Assembly (NCBI GenBank): GCA_024398595.1
Contig: JAKSIX010000004.1
Span: forward strand, 1-64,000
Reading direction: 5' to 3'
From: Bacteroidaceae bacterium
GTDB taxonomy: Bacteria > Bacteroidota > Bacteroidia > Bacteroidales > Bacteroidaceae
DNA length: 64,000 bases
A program made the position numbers and the translations under genes. Positions 17,807 to 27,296 of this stretch are shown here, piece by piece. Numbering within the stretch: the first letter of the stretch is position 1; each line of letters starts with the position of its first letter. The notes beneath the pieces were generated by a model. The model ran no database searches, was not told where the DNA came from, and worked only from the letters and a program-made list of their open reading frames with translations.

Positions 17807-18143
17807 TATCAAGTTCCACCAGCACCGCGAGAAGTTCCTTACGTACATTCTCTAAACGCGTCACTATATCGTGCGTATCGGCTGCCTGCTTCGGATTTTC
17901 ACGCATACGCTGATGCGCACCCTTAATGGTCAGATGATTGTCGTGTACCAGAAAACTGACAAACTTGATCTGGTTGATGTCCGCTTCACTGTACTGACGA
18001 ATCCCGGTAGCTGTCTTCTTGGGCGATATTTCCTTGAATTCCTTCTCCCAATAACGGAGTGTCGACTCCGGGATATTCAAGAGTTCGGACACTTCCCTGA
18101 TGGAATAATAGCGTTTCAAATTCTTATCTGTCTTGAGAGGCAT
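17778..18143 (-). CDS. MerR-family transcriptional regulator
   Basis: 121 residues. Winged helix-turn-helix at 9-75 with YYSIREVSELLNIPESTLRY and WEKEFKEISPKK, the MerR DNA-binding signature; the C-terminal part is a short helix. No metal-binding cysteines, so it resembles the stand-alone MerR proteins common in Bacteroidales whose ligand is unknown. It follows the M23 peptidase gene by 23 nt and is likely cotranscribed with it. Confidence 0.9.
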   Translation of the reverse strand: MPLKTDKNLKRYYSIREVSELLNIPESTLRYWEKEFKEISPKKTATGIRQYSEADINQIKFVSFLVHDNHLTIKGAHQRMRENPKQAADTHDIVTRLENVRKELLAVLVELDTTPPCGQPL

Positions 18144-18166
18144 ACTGTCTGCTGTTTAGGATGTAC

Positions 18167-19135
18167 TTAATCATATACACGCCCCTGATTCTCCGACACC
18201 TGTATCATCTCGTCATATTCCTCGGCATTCAGGTCCATGAAGTAATAGTTGACAGGGTTGGTCGCATTGCCGTTAACCAGCACCTCGTAGTGCAGATGCG
18301 GACCGGTGCTCTTGCCTGTTGACCCTACTTTGCCAATAACCTCACCCCTTGAAACTGTCTGATGCAGTTTCACGTCCACCTTGCTCAGATGCGCATAACG
18401 CGTCACATAGCCATAGCCGTGGTCAATCTCTATGCAGTTTCCATAACCTGTCTTCCACTTTGCATATATAACCTTGCCGTTTCCGGTAGCATATACCTGT
18501 GTGCCTGTCGGACAGGTGAAGTCCATCCCTGCATGAAACTTGCGCACGTGATATATAGGATCGATACGATACCCGTAACCCGATGCAGTCCATTTCAAAT
18601 CTTTGTTGGATACCGGCTGTATGGACGGCACGCAGTCAATGCGTTTTTCATTGTCGCGGTACAATTGCGTAAGCTCATCGAACGATTTTGACTGTATGTA
18701 CAGTTTCTTTTCCAGCAAATCCACTCTCTGCGATACGCTTACGGCCAATTCGGAATTCGACATACCCATCAGATCGGCATACCTGTTCGTGCCATTATAC
18801 CCGGACTGTCTGATATGCTCCGATACAGGATCCGTCTCCAGAAGTGCCCTGTACAGGTTATCATCGCGCTGCTCTATGGAATGCAGCACAGCCAGAGCCT
18901 CATCTACCTTATGTGACATTAACTGATAGTGGGACAGCATACGTGAGTTCTCCTCATAAAGGCTGTCCCTGGTGGGAATAGGTATCAGTACGTAGAACAC
19001 GGCAAATACAAACGCCCCACCCAAAATACAGCCGAATGTCCGCCTGACATACGTGCCTATCCTTTGGCGCAGTGTCGGATAGATTCGTTTGAACACCCGC
19101 CGGGACATATCATACTCGTAATATACCTTTTTCAC
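18167..19135 (-). CDS. M23-family (LytM) peptidoglycan endopeptidase
   Basis: 322 residues. One N-terminal transmembrane helix (about 32-52), a periplasmic helical region, then an M23 domain with [12 protein letters not shown] (zinc His and Asp) and [14 protein letters not shown] (catalytic and zinc His). It would cleave peptide cross-links during growth. It has its own promoter at 19170-19177, diverging from alaS. Confidence 0.93.
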   Translation of the reverse strand: MKKVYYEYDMSRRVFKRIYPTLRQRIGTYVRRTFGCILGGAFVFAVFYVLIPIPTRDSLYEENSRMLSHYQLMSHKVDEALAVLHSIEQRDDNLYRALLETDPVSEHIRQSGYNGTNRYADLMGMSNSELAVSVSQRVDLLEKKLYIQSKSFDELTQLYRDNEKRIDCVPSIQPVSNKDLKWTASGYGYRIDPIYHVRKFHAGMDFTCPTGTQVYATGNGKVIYAKWKTGYGNCIEIDHGYGYVTRYAHLSKVDVKLHQTVSRGEVIGKVGSTGKSTGPHLHYEVLVNGNATNPVNYYFMDLNAEEYDEMIQVSENQGRVYD

Positions 19136-19169
19136 CTCCTTTTATGCTCTTTGATTATGGTATTCAGGG

Positions 19170-19177
19170 CAAAAGTA
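19170..19177 (-). promoter_or_regulatory. -7 promoter box for the M23 peptidase gene
   Basis: TACTTTTG on the minus strand, 34 nt from the start codon. Only 12 bp separate it from the divergent alaS box. Confidence 0.55.
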
Positions 19178-19189
19178 ACAAATTCTAAG

Positions 19190-19197
19190 TATCTTTG
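19190..19197 (+). promoter_or_regulatory. -7 promoter box for alaS
   Basis: TATCTTTG, 37 nt before the chosen alaS start. The two divergent promoters are so close that polymerases probably compete. Confidence 0.7.
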
Positions 19198-19234
19198 CAA
19201 CCTTAAAAACGGACAAAACAGGAATATGTACAAT

Positions 19235-21841
19235 ATGATGACAGCAAAAGAGATCAGAGAGTCCTTCAAGAAGTTCTTCGAGACCAAAGGACACCAGATT
19301 GTCCCATCCGCACCGATGGTGGTTAAGGATGACCCCACACTTATGTTCACGAATGCCGGTATGAACCAGTTCAAGGACATCATTCTGGGCAATCACCCTG
19401 CCAAAAGCAAACGTGTGGCGGACTCACAGAAATGTCTGCGCGTAAGCGGCAAGCACAATGATTTGGAGGAGGTAGGTCACGACACCTATCATCACACAAT
19501 GTTCGAGATGCTCGGCAACTGGTCATTCGGCGATTACTTCAAGAAAGAGGCCATTGACTGGGCCTGGGAGTATCTGGTGGATGTGCTGAAGCTGGATCCG
19601 AAGAATCTCTACGCCACTGTGTTTGAAGGCTCGCCCGAAGAAGGCATCGGCCGTGACGATGAAGCCGCATCGTATTGGGAAAGGCATCTGCCAAAGGATC
19701 ATATCATCAACGGCAACAAGCACGACAACTTCTGGGAGATGGGCGACACCGGCCCTTGCGGACCCTGCTCCGAGATTCACGTGGATTCACGCTCCGAAGC
19801 GGAGAAGGCACAGGTTCCCGGCCGTGAACTGGTGAACAGGGATCATCCGCAAGTCATCGAGATATGGAACCTCGTGTTCATGCAGTACAACCGCAAGGCC
19901 GACCATAGCCTTGAGCCTCTTCCGGCCAAGGTCATTGACACCGGTATGGGATTCGAGCGTCTGGTACGCACGCTGCAGGGCAAGACATCAAATTACGATA
20001 CCGACGTGTTCCAGCCGATAATCGCCACTATAGGTATGCTTACCGGTCACGAGTATGGCAAGGATGAACAGACCGACATCGCCATGCGCGTTGTGGCCGA
20101 CCATATACGTACCATAGCATTCTCCATAACCGACGGACAGCTGCCGTCAAACGCCAAGGCTGGCTATGTGATACGCCGTATCCTGCGCCGCGCGGTACGC
20201 TACTCTTACACATTCCTCGGACAGAAGGAGGCTTTCCTGTACAAGTTGCTGCCCGTGCTGATTGAAAATATGGGTGAGGCTTATCCGGAACTGAGCGCAC
20301 AGAAGACCCTTATAGAAAAGGTAATCGTAGAGGAAGAAGAGTCGTTCCTGCGTACCCTGGACACCGGCATCAGGATGCTGGACAAGGTAATGGCCGACAC
20401 GAAGGCCGCTTCTGCTACGGTGATAAGCGGTGTGAGCGCATTCACACTGTACGATACTTACGGATTCCCGCTTGACCTGACAGAACTGATTCTGCGCGAG
20501 AACGGTATGACGGTCAATACCGATGAATTCAATGCGGAGATGGCCAAGCAGAAAGCCCGTGCCCGCAATGCCGCAGCCGTGGAGAACGGCGACTGGGTAG
20601 TGCTGAAGGAAGGCGAAACAGAATTCGTAGGCTATGACTTCACTGAATACGAGACCTCCATACTGCGTTACCGCACGGTAAGCCAGAAGAAAGAGACTTT
20701 CTATCAGATAGTGCTTGACAAGACACCGTTTTATGCCGAGATGGGTGGCCAGACAGGCGACACCGGCGTAATAGTAAGCGAATTCGAGACAATTGGGATT
20801 ACTGATACAAAGAAAGAGAACGGACTGCCTGTCCATATAGCGAAGAAACTGCCTGAGCATCCTGATGCTCCTATGATGGCTTGTGTCGATACCGAACGCC
20901 GCCGTGCATCGGAGGCCAACCATACTGCGACCCACCTGCTTGACGAGGCTCTGCGCGAAGTGCTGGGACCGCACGTTGAGCAGAAGGGCTCACTGGTCAC
21001 ACCAGACGGCCTGCGCTTTGACTTCTCACACTTCCAGAAGGTGACTGACCAGGAAATACGTCAGGTGGAGCGTATGGTCAATGAGAAGATTCGTCAGGAC
21101 CTTCCGCTGGTAGAGCATCGCAACACTCCAATTGAAGAAGCCAGGAAGCTCGGCGCGATAGCCCTGTTCGGTGAGAAATACGGTGACGAGGTTCGCGTAG
21201 TCCAGTTCGGCCAGTCCATTGAATTCTGCGGTGGCGTACACGCCGCATCCACCGGCAGGATAGGAATGTTCAAGATTCTCGGTGAGAGTTCCATTGCCGC
21301 AGGTGTCAGACGTATTGAAGCCATCACAGGACAGGCTGTAGAGGAAATGCTCTACGGAATGCAGGATACCATCAGCAATCTCAAGACGATGCTGCCTGGT
21401 CAGAGCATTGAGGGTTCAGTACGGAAACTGATAGACGACAATGCAGGCCTGAAGAAACAGCTTGACGGTTTTATGAAAGAAAAGACCGCAGCAATGAAGA
21501 ATGAGCTGCTTGCCGGTAAGCGCGACATCAACGGAATCCAGGTGATAAGTGCCCGTATCGAGGCCGATGCCAATGTGGCACGCGACCTTGCGTTCATGCT
21601 GCGCAGTGAAATCACTTCCAACCTGATAATAGTAATAGGCAGTGTCAGCGAGGGCAAGCCTATGCTTACGGTAAGCGTGAGCGATGACCTGACATCACGT
21701 TTCAATGCAGGCAGGATGGTACGTGATGCTGCCCGTGAGATTCAGGGCGGAGGCGGTGGACAGGCCCATTTCGCCACAGCAGGCGGACGCAACGCCGATG
21801 GCATCGGCAAGGCCATAGAGAGCATCCTGGCCACTCTGTAA
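19235..21841 (+). CDS. alaS: Alanine--tRNA ligase
   Basis: 868 residues from the ATG at 19235 ([11 protein letters not shown]), matching known AlaS N-termini; an ATG at 19226 three codons earlier is possible. Class II aminoacylation domain ([20 protein letters not shown]), editing domain with the zinc motif [11 protein letters not shown] and the distal [13 protein letters not shown], and a C-terminal DHHA1 region ending in [16 protein letters not shown]. Charges tRNA-Ala and deacylates Ser/Gly-tRNA-Ala. Confidence 0.98.
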   Translation: MMTAKEIRESFKKFFETKGHQIVPSAPMVVKDDPTLMFTNAGMNQFKDIILGNHPAKSKRVADSQKCLRVSGKHNDLEEVGHDTYHHTMFEMLGNWSFGDYFKKEAIDWAWEYLVDVLKLDPKNLYATVFEGSPEEGIGRDDEAASYWERHLPKDHIINGNKHDNFWEMGDTGPCGPCSEIHVDSRSEAEKAQVPGRELVNRDHPQVIEIWNLVFMQYNRKADHSLEPLPAKVIDTGMGFERLVRTLQGKTSNYDTDVFQPIIATIGMLTGHEYGKDEQTDIAMRVVADHIRTIAFSITDGQLPSNAKAGYVIRRILRRAVRYSYTFLGQKEAFLYKLLPVLIENMGEAYPELSAQKTLIEKVIVEEEESFLRTLDTGIRMLDKVMADTKAASATVISGVSAFTLYDTYGFPLDLTELILRENGMTVNTDEFNAEMAKQKARARNAAAVENGDWVVLKEGETEFVGYDFTEYETSILRYRTVSQKKETFYQIVLDKTPFYAEMGGQTGDTGVIVSEFETIGITDTKKENGLPVHIAKKLPEHPDAPMMACVDTERRRASEANHTATHLLDEALREVLGPHVEQKGSLVTPDGLRFDFSHFQKVTDQEIRQVERMVNEKIRQDLPLVEHRNTPIEEARKLGAIALFGEKYGDEVRVVQFGQSIEFCGGVHAASTGRIGMFKILGESSIAAGVRRIEAITGQAVEEMLYGMQDTISNLKTMLPGQSIEGSVRKLIDDNAGLKKQLDGFMKEKTAAMKNELLAGKRDINGIQVISARIEADANVARDLAFMLRSEITSNLIIVIGSVSEGKPMLTVSVSDDLTSRFNAGRMVRDAAREIQGGGGGQAHFATAGGRNADGIGKAIESILATL

Positions 21842-21848
21842 AGCCCGG

Positions 21849-23264
21849 TTATTCCGGCCAGTTGACGAGATACACCGTGCCTGTGGCACGTGTGAATGCA
21901 GTATAGAGCCAGCGGTAGTAATCGCCGTCCCGGGTGTCGTCCGGTATATACCCTTGGTCTATGAACACATTTGCCCATTGGCCGCCCTGCGCCTTGTGGC
22001 AGGTTACGGCGTATGCGTATTTCACTTGAAATGCATTGTAGTACGGATCCTCACGCATTTTCCGGAGACGCTCACGCTTGTCGGATATGTAGGTGTAATC
22101 CTCCATCACATTCTTGAAAAGCATATCGTACTGCTCCCTTGTAAGCGCAGGCGATTCCGAATGAAGAGTGTCCAGTAATACGGTTACCTCCATCTCGCAG
22201 TCATCGTAATCGGGAAAGCGCAGCACCACGTCGGCGAAACGGAAACCGTACAGCTCACGTACGTGTCTGACACGCAGCACCTCTGCCATATCACCGTTGG
22301 CTATGAACTGTGGAATGCTGTCCATAGGCTCGTGCGCAGACATAGCCTCTTCCGCCATTCGGTCTGTCCAGTAATAATTATTCTTTACAATCATCAGACG
22401 GTCACTGCGGCACAGTTCATCTTCACGGTCCAAGATTGTGGAACGGATACCTTTATTATATATTATCGCATGCTTGTTTGAACGGCACAATACTATTGTA
22501 TCGCCTATCCCTTCGCTACTATAGCAGTCCGACAGCAGGCCCACCAATTCATCACCGCGAATTTTCCTGACATCAGCAAAGTTCTCCGTCAATGGTTTGA
22601 ATACGCCTTTCGCACTTCCTTTCCTGATCTGTGACAGCGCATTGCGCAGCAACGTGGCATTGTACAGGACTCCAGAACCGTTACTCTGCCGGACCACCTC
22701 CCTGATGACACAGCCAGTCACCGTCAGCCCGTAAGAACGCAGAAGCTCATGATTCAGCGCAGGACTCACGCTCTCCCCCACCGGCGGCAGCTGCGCCGTA
22801 TCCCCGGACAACAGCATTGAGCAGCCTTGGCCGGAATATACATAACTGACCAGATCATCTAACAGTTCATTTGATATCATAGAGGCCTCATCTACGATGA
22901 ACAGCGTGTCCTCGTACATATTACGGTCTAGCGAGAACACATCCCTGTCAAGTGAACGCTGCCTGTATATACGTCTGTGAACCGTATATGCCGGAGTACC
23001 GGAATAGAGCGAGAATACTTTGGCGGCACGTCCTGTAGGAGCCAGCAGGACTACACGCCTGTGCAGGGCACGCATAGTTCTGACAAGTGCGCTCACCAGC
23101 GATGTCTTGCCCGTACCGGCATATCCGCAAAGCACATACACCCTGCGCAAGTCAGGACTTTCCAGAAATCCGGCAATCCCGGACACGGCATCCCGCTGCC
23201 CTGCGGTAAGTTCAAAATGACATCCTGCAGCTATCTCTTTTCCCAAAAATTCCACTTCATCCAT
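21849..23264 (-). CDS. RecD-like AAA-family helicase
   Basis: 471 residues. Walker A CGYAGTGKTSLV near residue 48, a Walker B-type segment TLFIVDEASM, the motif LLSGDTAQLPPVG and a C-terminal UvrD_C_2 motif (AYAVTCHKAQGGQW). This is the superfamily 1B RecD/Pif1-like layout, without the long N-terminal region of RecD2 (about 720 residues), and it is commonly annotated as ATP-dependent RecD-like DNA helicase in Bacteroidales. It ends 7 nt from the convergent alaS stop. No TAnnTTTG box was seen upstream. Confidence 0.88.
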   Translation of the reverse strand: MDEVEFLGKEIAAGCHFELTAGQRDAVSGIAGFLESPDLRRVYVLCGYAGTGKTSLVSALVRTMRALHRRVVLLAPTGRAAKVFSLYSGTPAYTVHRRIYRQRSLDRDVFSLDRNMYEDTLFIVDEASMISNELLDDLVSYVYSGQGCSMLLSGDTAQLPPVGESVSPALNHELLRSYGLTVTGCVIREVVRQSNGSGVLYNATLLRNALSQIRKGSAKGVFKPLTENFADVRKIRGDELVGLLSDCYSSEGIGDTIVLCRSNKHAIIYNKGIRSTILDREDELCRSDRLMIVKNNYYWTDRMAEEAMSAHEPMDSIPQFIANGDMAEVLRVRHVRELYGFRFADVVLRFPDYDDCEMEVTVLLDTLHSESPALTREQYDMLFKNVMEDYTYISDKRERLRKMREDPYYNAFQVKYAYAVTCHKAQGGQWANVFIDQGYIPDDTRDGDYYRWLYTAFTRATGTVYLVNWPE

Positions 23265-23314
23265 CTGAAAGACAATTTTTTTCAGATTAAAGCCGTTAAT
23301 ATGGATATTTATTC

Positions 23315-23322
23315 TATTTTTG
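23315..23322 (+). promoter_or_regulatory. -7 promoter box for the 23354-25193 operon
   Basis: TATTTTTG, 31 nt upstream of the start codon at 23354. Confidence 0.65.
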
Positions 23323-23353
23323 CGGGACGAAAATAATACAAAAACATATTTAT

Positions 23354-24091
23354 ATGAAAAAGTTCATCAATATTGCTCTTGGTCTGTGCATAATCGGCCT
23401 CGCATATATCTTCTACGGAAGCATTATGGCCCCGATTAATTTCGACAAGGAGAAAACCATTAGAGATGAGGCTGTAAAGAACCGCCTTATCGACATCCGT
23501 ACAGCTCAGGTCGAGTTTCACAATCAGAACGACGGACGCTATACCGCCAGTCTGGACACTCTGATTGATTTCGTCAAGTACGGCAAACTTCCGACAATCG
23601 CAAAAGTCGGCGAACTTACTGACCAGCAGCTCGACAACGGCTGGACCGAGTCAAAGGTTCTTGCACTGTACAAAGATGCCAAGAATGCGAAGAACAGGAA
23701 AATTCAGGACGAGAAGTGGAAAGAGGCCATCGACAATGGTTTTGTCACCAGGAATGAAGATGGCACCATCAATTATATTTTCAGCCGCGACACCGTATGG
23801 GAGGACATCATCGGATCACTTTTCCCGGTAGGATTCAATGCAGATTCTATGCGTTATGTTCCGTTCGGCAACGGCGCTGAATTTGAAATGGCAATCGGTT
23901 GCGACACCACCAAATCAGGTTCGTTCATGCACCTGTTCGAGGCAAGGACTTTGTTCGAGACCTATTATGGCGGTCTTGACGAGCAGGAAGTCTATAACAT
24001 CATAGACGAGAGGGAGCAGCTTGGCCGCTATCCCGGCATGAAGGTAGGCGATGCCGTAAGCGGTAACAACAACGCCGGTAACTGGGAGTAA
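23354..24091 (+). CDS. Conserved Bacteroidales membrane-anchored protein of unknown function
   Basis: 245 residues. A single N-terminal hydrophobic segment (about 5-24) that looks like a signal anchor, followed by a soluble domain. The region just after the helix (VKNRLIDIRTAQVEFHNQN, then DGRYTASLDTLIDFV) recalls the N-terminal helix and first turn of type II pseudopilins, which supports a pilin-like fold but is only an impression. First gene of an operon with DUF3822 (TAATG overlap) and rsmD. I do not recognise a named function. Confidence 0.75.
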   Translation: MKKFINIALGLCIIGLAYIFYGSIMAPINFDKEKTIRDEAVKNRLIDIRTAQVEFHNQNDGRYTASLDTLIDFVKYGKLPTIAKVGELTDQQLDNGWTESKVLALYKDAKNAKNRKIQDEKWKEAIDNGFVTRNEDGTINYIFSRDTVWEDIIGSLFPVGFNADSMRYVPFGNGAEFEMAIGCDTTKSGSFMHLFEARTLFETYYGGLDEQEVYNIIDEREQLGRYPGMKVGDAVSGNNNAGNWE

Positions 24092-24675
24092 TGTCCGCAA
24101 GCGCAAATACGAAGTCCATCTGCAACCACGCAGATGGATTTTCTTTTGTAGATAATGACGGATACAAGTACATTTCCGTAAAGGGGCTTTGCACGGCCAT
24201 ACCGGACACAGGCGTTGGCCGGGAAGCCTCAGACATATTTTTCAGTACAATATATCCGAACAATGGCGGAATGGCCATATTGTCCGATACCATATCCGAA
24301 CTGAACGTCAGAATTCTTTATGGCATTGACTGTAAGGTTCTGGAATCCATCAGAGAACAGTATCCGGATATTCCGATACGGTGCAACGTCACTGACATAA
24401 TTATGGATATCAGGCAATCCGACAAAGATGCGATAGCTGCTGTCCCTAATGGGGAGAACGCGGATATTATAGCAGTACAGGATGGCAGGCTGATGCTTCT
24501 CAAGCAGGTACCGGCAGACACCTACAGACTGCTGTACAACATCACGAAAATCTGGAAGGAATTCGGATTCAATACCGGGAAGGCCAGGATAAGACTGTAC
24601 GGACTTCAGGAGAATACAGGTCTGGTATCCGGATTGGTACAAATGACGGGAGAAGATACATTATGCGTGTTATAA
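24091..24675 (+). CDS. DUF3822 family protein
   Basis: 194 residues, soluble. The start codon overlaps the previous stop. The layout (two similar halves, SKSICNHADGFSFVDN near the start and IAVQDGRLMLLKQ in the middle) resembles DUF3822, an ASKHA-like fold conserved before rsmD in Bacteroidetes. No catalytic motif is evident. Overlaps rsmD by 13 nt, implying coupled translation. Confidence 0.75.
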   Translation: MSASANTKSICNHADGFSFVDNDGYKYISVKGLCTAIPDTGVGREASDIFFSTIYPNNGGMAILSDTISELNVRILYGIDCKVLESIREQYPDIPIRCNVTDIIMDIRQSDKDAIAAVPNGENADIIAVQDGRLMLLKQVPADTYRLLYNITKIWKEFGFNTGKARIRLYGLQENTGLVSGLVQMTGEDTLCVL

Positions 24676-25193
24676 GCGGAATCTACAGGCATCGCAGGTT
24701 TGACGTGCCCAATACATTCAAGGCAAGGCCCACCACGGATTTTGCCAAAGAGAATCTGTTCAATATACTGGCCAACAGGATTGACTTTGAAGAGGCCACG
24801 GCACTGGACCTGTTCTCCGGCACAGGCAGCATAAGCATTGAGCTGCTGTCAAGAGGATGCCAGCGTGTAGTATCAGTGGAGAAGGAACCGGAACACTATG
24901 CGTTCATCAGCAAGGTGATGGAAACGGTCAGGACAGACAAAAGCCTTATTGTAAAAGGTGACGTATTCAAATATCTGGAGCGATGTCAGGAACAGTTCGA
25001 TTTCATATTCGCAGATCCGCCATACCAGCTTGAGGAACTGCCATTGCTGCCGGAGATTGTTCTCAGGCGCAACATACTTAAAGCCGACGGCATGTTCGTA
25101 CTGGAACACGGTTCAAAGCACGATTTCAAGGATAATCCGAGATTTGTGAAAATGCGCGAATACGGAAGCGTACACTTCTCGTTCTTTGTCTGA
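24663..25193 (+). CDS. rsmD: 16S rRNA (guanine(966)-N2)-methyltransferase RsmD
   Basis: 176 residues. RPTTDFAKENLFNIL near the N-terminus, the SAM motif ALDLFSGTGSISIELLSRG, and the catalytic NPPY-type motif as FADPPYQLEEL. Methylates G966 of 16S rRNA in small-subunit assembly. It ends one base before the convergent gene at 25195. Confidence 0.95.
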   Translation: MRVISGIYRHRRFDVPNTFKARPTTDFAKENLFNILANRIDFEEATALDLFSGTGSISIELLSRGCQRVVSVEKEPEHYAFISKVMETVRTDKSLIVKGDVFKYLERCQEQFDFIFADPPYQLEELPLLPEIVLRRNILKADGMFVLEHGSKHDFKDNPRFVKMREYGSVHFSFFV

Positions 25194-25194
25194 C

Positions 25195-25584
25195 CTACCC
25201 TATTCCGTCACGGCAGAAATCAAACATATCGTATATCAGCTGACGCTCCACCCACGTATCGTGCAGTGCGCCGGACACATCAGGTATATGAATACATACG
25301 CCAACGGCATCTGAGCTGCCTGCCAGCAGGGAATACAGCAGGTCATAGTCCCGGCAATCCAAGTCAATTACGCCGTGCGCCTCTCTGACAGCGTACTGTT
25401 CCTCGCGCATCTGCTGCACAGGATAGTCATTGAGACAGACCGCTATGTACAATTCCCCGGCATATCCCCACGCTATGACATCAGACCTGCCAACATCCAA
25501 ACCCTTTTGACCGTACATACGCATCAGCGCACTGGCCAGCTCGCCACCGCTTCCGGGTATCGTATACTCTCTGTCAATTTTCAT
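25195..25584 (-). CDS. Hypothetical protein
   Basis: 129 residues, soluble, no signal peptide or membrane segment. It starts MKIDREYTIPGSGGELASAL and contains acidic and aromatic residues throughout; I recognise no motif. The frame is supported by its own promoter (TAAGTTTG, 25608-25615) 23 nt upstream and by the one-base tail-to-tail arrangement with rsmD. Function unknown. Confidence 0.65.
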   Translation of the reverse strand: MKIDREYTIPGSGGELASALMRMYGQKGLDVGRSDVIAWGYAGELYIAVCLNDYPVQQMREEQYAVREAHGVIDLDCRDYDLLYSLLAGSSDAVGVCIHIPDVSGALHDTWVERQLIYDMFDFCRDGIG

Positions 25585-25607
25585 CCGACAAGACCTGACT
25601 TTGCCGA

Positions 25608-25615
25608 CAAACTTA
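25608..25615 (-). promoter_or_regulatory. -7 promoter box for the hypothetical gene at 25195-25584
   Basis: TAAGTTTG on the minus strand, 23 nt upstream of the ATG. It sits in the 371-nt gene-poor stretch 25585-25955, which also holds tRNA-Pro with promoter and terminator, the palindromic repeat and the promoter of the next gene. Confidence 0.55.
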
Positions 25616-25657
25616 CAAAAAAACGCTTTTTTTTAATGCCAAATCATAAAAAACCGA

Positions 25658-25665
25658 TACCTTTG
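25658..25665 (+). promoter_or_regulatory. -7 promoter box for tRNA-Pro
   Basis: TACCTTTG, 29 nt before the tRNA. Confidence 0.65.
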
Positions 25666-25694
25666 TACCGCTTCAACACAAGTGAGCAGAGGAG

Positions 25695-25770
25695 CGGGGT
25701 GTAGCTCAGCCCGGTTTAGAGTACGCGTCTGGGGGGCGTGTGGTCGCTGGTTCGAATCCAGTCACCCCGA
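25695..25770 (+). tRNA. tRNA-Pro (anticodon GGG)
   Basis: 76 nt cloverleaf: acceptor CGGGGTG/CACCCCG, D arm starting GCTCAGCCC, anticodon stem CGCGT/GCGTG (two G-T pairs) around loop CTGGGGG, so the anticodon is GGG; T loop TTCGAAT; discriminator A. Confidence 0.95.
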
Positions 25771-25776
25771 CTGAAA

Positions 25777-25830
25777 GGAAAAAGGCGTTAGAGATAGTGC
25801 TGATAGTTCTAACGGCCTTTTTCCTGTTTT
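25777..25830 (+). terminator. Rho-independent terminator after tRNA-Pro
   Basis: Arms GGAAAAAGGCGTTAGA (25777-25792) and TCTAACGGCCTTTTTCC (25808-25824) pair fully except for one bulged base, around a 15-nt loop, and are followed by GTTTTT. Confidence 0.85.
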
Positions 25831-25847
25831 TATTAGGTCATCTTCTC

Positions 25848-25910
25848 CAGACTTTTCGCCTTGACAACCCCTGAAAAGCAGTAATCTGGGACATGCGAAA
25901 CTTGAATAAT
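25848..25910. repeat. Palindromic intergenic repeat, copy 1
   Basis: Shares TTTCGCCTTGACA, the CCCCTGA core and the right arm GCGAAACTTGAA with the copy at 38955-39025. The left arm here (ACTTTTCGC) is degenerate. The CTTG of the right arm sits 21 nt before the -7 box at 25926 and may serve as the -33 element. Confidence 0.75.
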
Positions 25911-25925
25911 TCAGGATAAAAGTCT

Positions 25926-25933
25926 TATCTTTG
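25926..25933 (+). promoter_or_regulatory. -7 promoter box for the DUF1573 gene
   Basis: TATCTTTG, 22 nt before the ATG at 25956; a TTG -33-like element ends 21 nt upstream. Confidence 0.7.
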
Positions 25934-25955
25934 CGCAAACTCAAATTCAAATACC

Positions 25956-26873
25956 ATGGGAAAGACCAGATTCGCATATCCGGCAATAGCCGTATTGCTT
26001 GTTGTTCTGATGTATCCGGTTATCTGCCGGAATTCCGGGAAAAAATATGAATCCGATTTGTCGTCCGTAATAGGGTACCGGATGATGTTGCCGCCGGGAA
26101 TGGAGCGTGACAGGTCACACAGTGCGACACTTGTCATATATTACGACACTGTCACCTGCATCAGTTGTATGATGAACAGGCTCGGTGAATGGAACGAGCT
26201 TTTCTCCGAACTGAAGGACAGCTACGGCTGCACGCCACTGTTCATATTCGAGCCGGCAATAGAGGACTCGACAGAATACCGCCGGAAATTGGATTACGCA
26301 GAATTGACGTACCCGGTATTCTCGGACTTTCACCGAATATTCCGCAAATCCAACCCGTACATTGCAGACAACAGCAACCTCAAAGCCTTTCTGCTTGACA
26401 GACAGCATAGAGTCGTATTCGCAGGCAATCCACTTCACAATATGGTCCTGTGGGAGGTATTGCAGATGTATATCACAGCCCTGTTGGAAAATGACGGTAC
26501 GTTGCCTGAAAGATTTCCGGAAAAAGTACACGATTACATCGCCACACGCACCAGACCGCAAAGCGGACTTCTGTTTGACACATTTCAGACAGATGTAGGG
26601 AATGTAGGGAACGGCAGTACACAGACCGTATCATTCACTGCTCTCAACACCACGGAAAACACCGTTTGTATTGCAGGCATACTGACAGACTGCGACTGCG
26701 TACAGGCCACTGCATCCGCGTATTCCATAGCACCGGGCAGGACATGCATCATAACAGTATCGTTCGCGCCCGAAAACACAGGTCATTTTGAGCACCACGT
26801 GTTCATACAGACAGAAGATTGCAGCGACGAGACCCATCTTGTCATCACAGGCAACTCCATTTCATTTGGATAA
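25956..26873 (+). CDS. DUF1573 protein with an N-terminal thioredoxin-like region
   Basis: 305 residues. An N-terminal signal anchor (about 6-26) is followed by a thioredoxin-like region: LVIYYDTVTCISCMMNRL has a CxxC motif near residues 69-72, and LDRQHRVVFAGNP fits the later strand. Residues about 205-300 form a DUF1573 domain (VSFTALNTTENTVCI, CDCVQATASAYSIAPG, VSFAPENTGHFEH), an immunoglobulin-like fold common in secreted Bacteroidales proteins. Probably periplasmic or surface-exposed. It precedes the PorW/PorX genes; a role in redox or surface assembly is inference only. Confidence 0.8.
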   Translation: MGKTRFAYPAIAVLLVVLMYPVICRNSGKKYESDLSSVIGYRMMLPPGMERDRSHSATLVIYYDTVTCISCMMNRLGEWNELFSELKDSYGCTPLFIFEPAIEDSTEYRRKLDYAELTYPVFSDFHRIFRKSNPYIADNSNLKAFLLDRQHRVVFAGNPLHNMVLWEVLQMYITALLENDGTLPERFPEKVHDYIATRTRPQSGLLFDTFQTDVGNVGNGSTQTVSFTALNTTENTVCIAGILTDCDCVQATASAYSIAPGRTCIITVSFAPENTGHFEHHVFIQTEDCSDETHLVITGNSISFG

Positions 26874-26888
26874 GGTTTATCATTTACT

Positions 26889-26896
26889 TATCTTCG
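26889..26896 (+). promoter_or_regulatory. Possible -7 box for the 26916-32026 operon
   Basis: TATCTTCG, one base off the consensus, 19 nt before the next start codon. Confidence 0.4.
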
Positions 26897-26915
26897 CAGT
26901 GCCTAAATCATTATT

Positions 26916-27296
26916 ATGGATAGCGTTTACATTGTATGCGCCGCTGTTCTTGGCATATTGGCTGTATCCATGAGCCTATTGTACAGGAAAAAGGGAGCCG
27001 CCGCAAACGTACCCGATACAGGGACAGAGTGCTGCGGCAAACACGCTGTATGCGAGAAAAAGAGACTCGCAGACGCTGCAGTGAAGGCTGTGGTGTATTT
27101 TGACGATGAGGAACTGGACCGTTTCGCAGGGCGTTCCTCGGACAGCTATTCCGATGAGGAGATTGAGGAGTTCAGATATGTCCTGTATACAATGAATCAG
27201 GATGAGACAATGGAATGGCTTGAGAGCCTGCACACACGCTCCATTGAGCTGCCTGACCAGCTGAAGGACGAAACCTATATGATGATAGGAGAATGA
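26916..27296 (+). CDS. Small single-pass membrane protein with a Cys/His cluster
   Basis: 126 residues. One N-terminal transmembrane helix (about 4-22) followed by a cytoplasmic-type tail with the cluster ECCGKHAVCEK at about 38-48, which could bind a metal or be redox active, and an acidic helical C-terminus (VYFDDEELDRFAGR onwards). Its stop overlaps the PorW-like start by 4 nt (ATGA), so the products are made together. I do not know a characterised homologue. Confidence 0.75.
   Translation: MDSVYIVCAAVLGILAVSMSLLYRKKGAAANVPDTGTECCGKHAVCEKKRLADAAVKAVVYFDDEELDRFAGRSSDSYSDEEIEEFRYVLYTMNQDETMEWLESLHTRSIELPDQLKDETYMMIGE

Noticed and set aside
25585-25955. Possible integration site or mobile element at tRNA-Pro
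   Set aside because: No integrase and no repeated tRNA end were found; the stretch is explained by promoter, tRNA, terminator and a short palindromic repeat.
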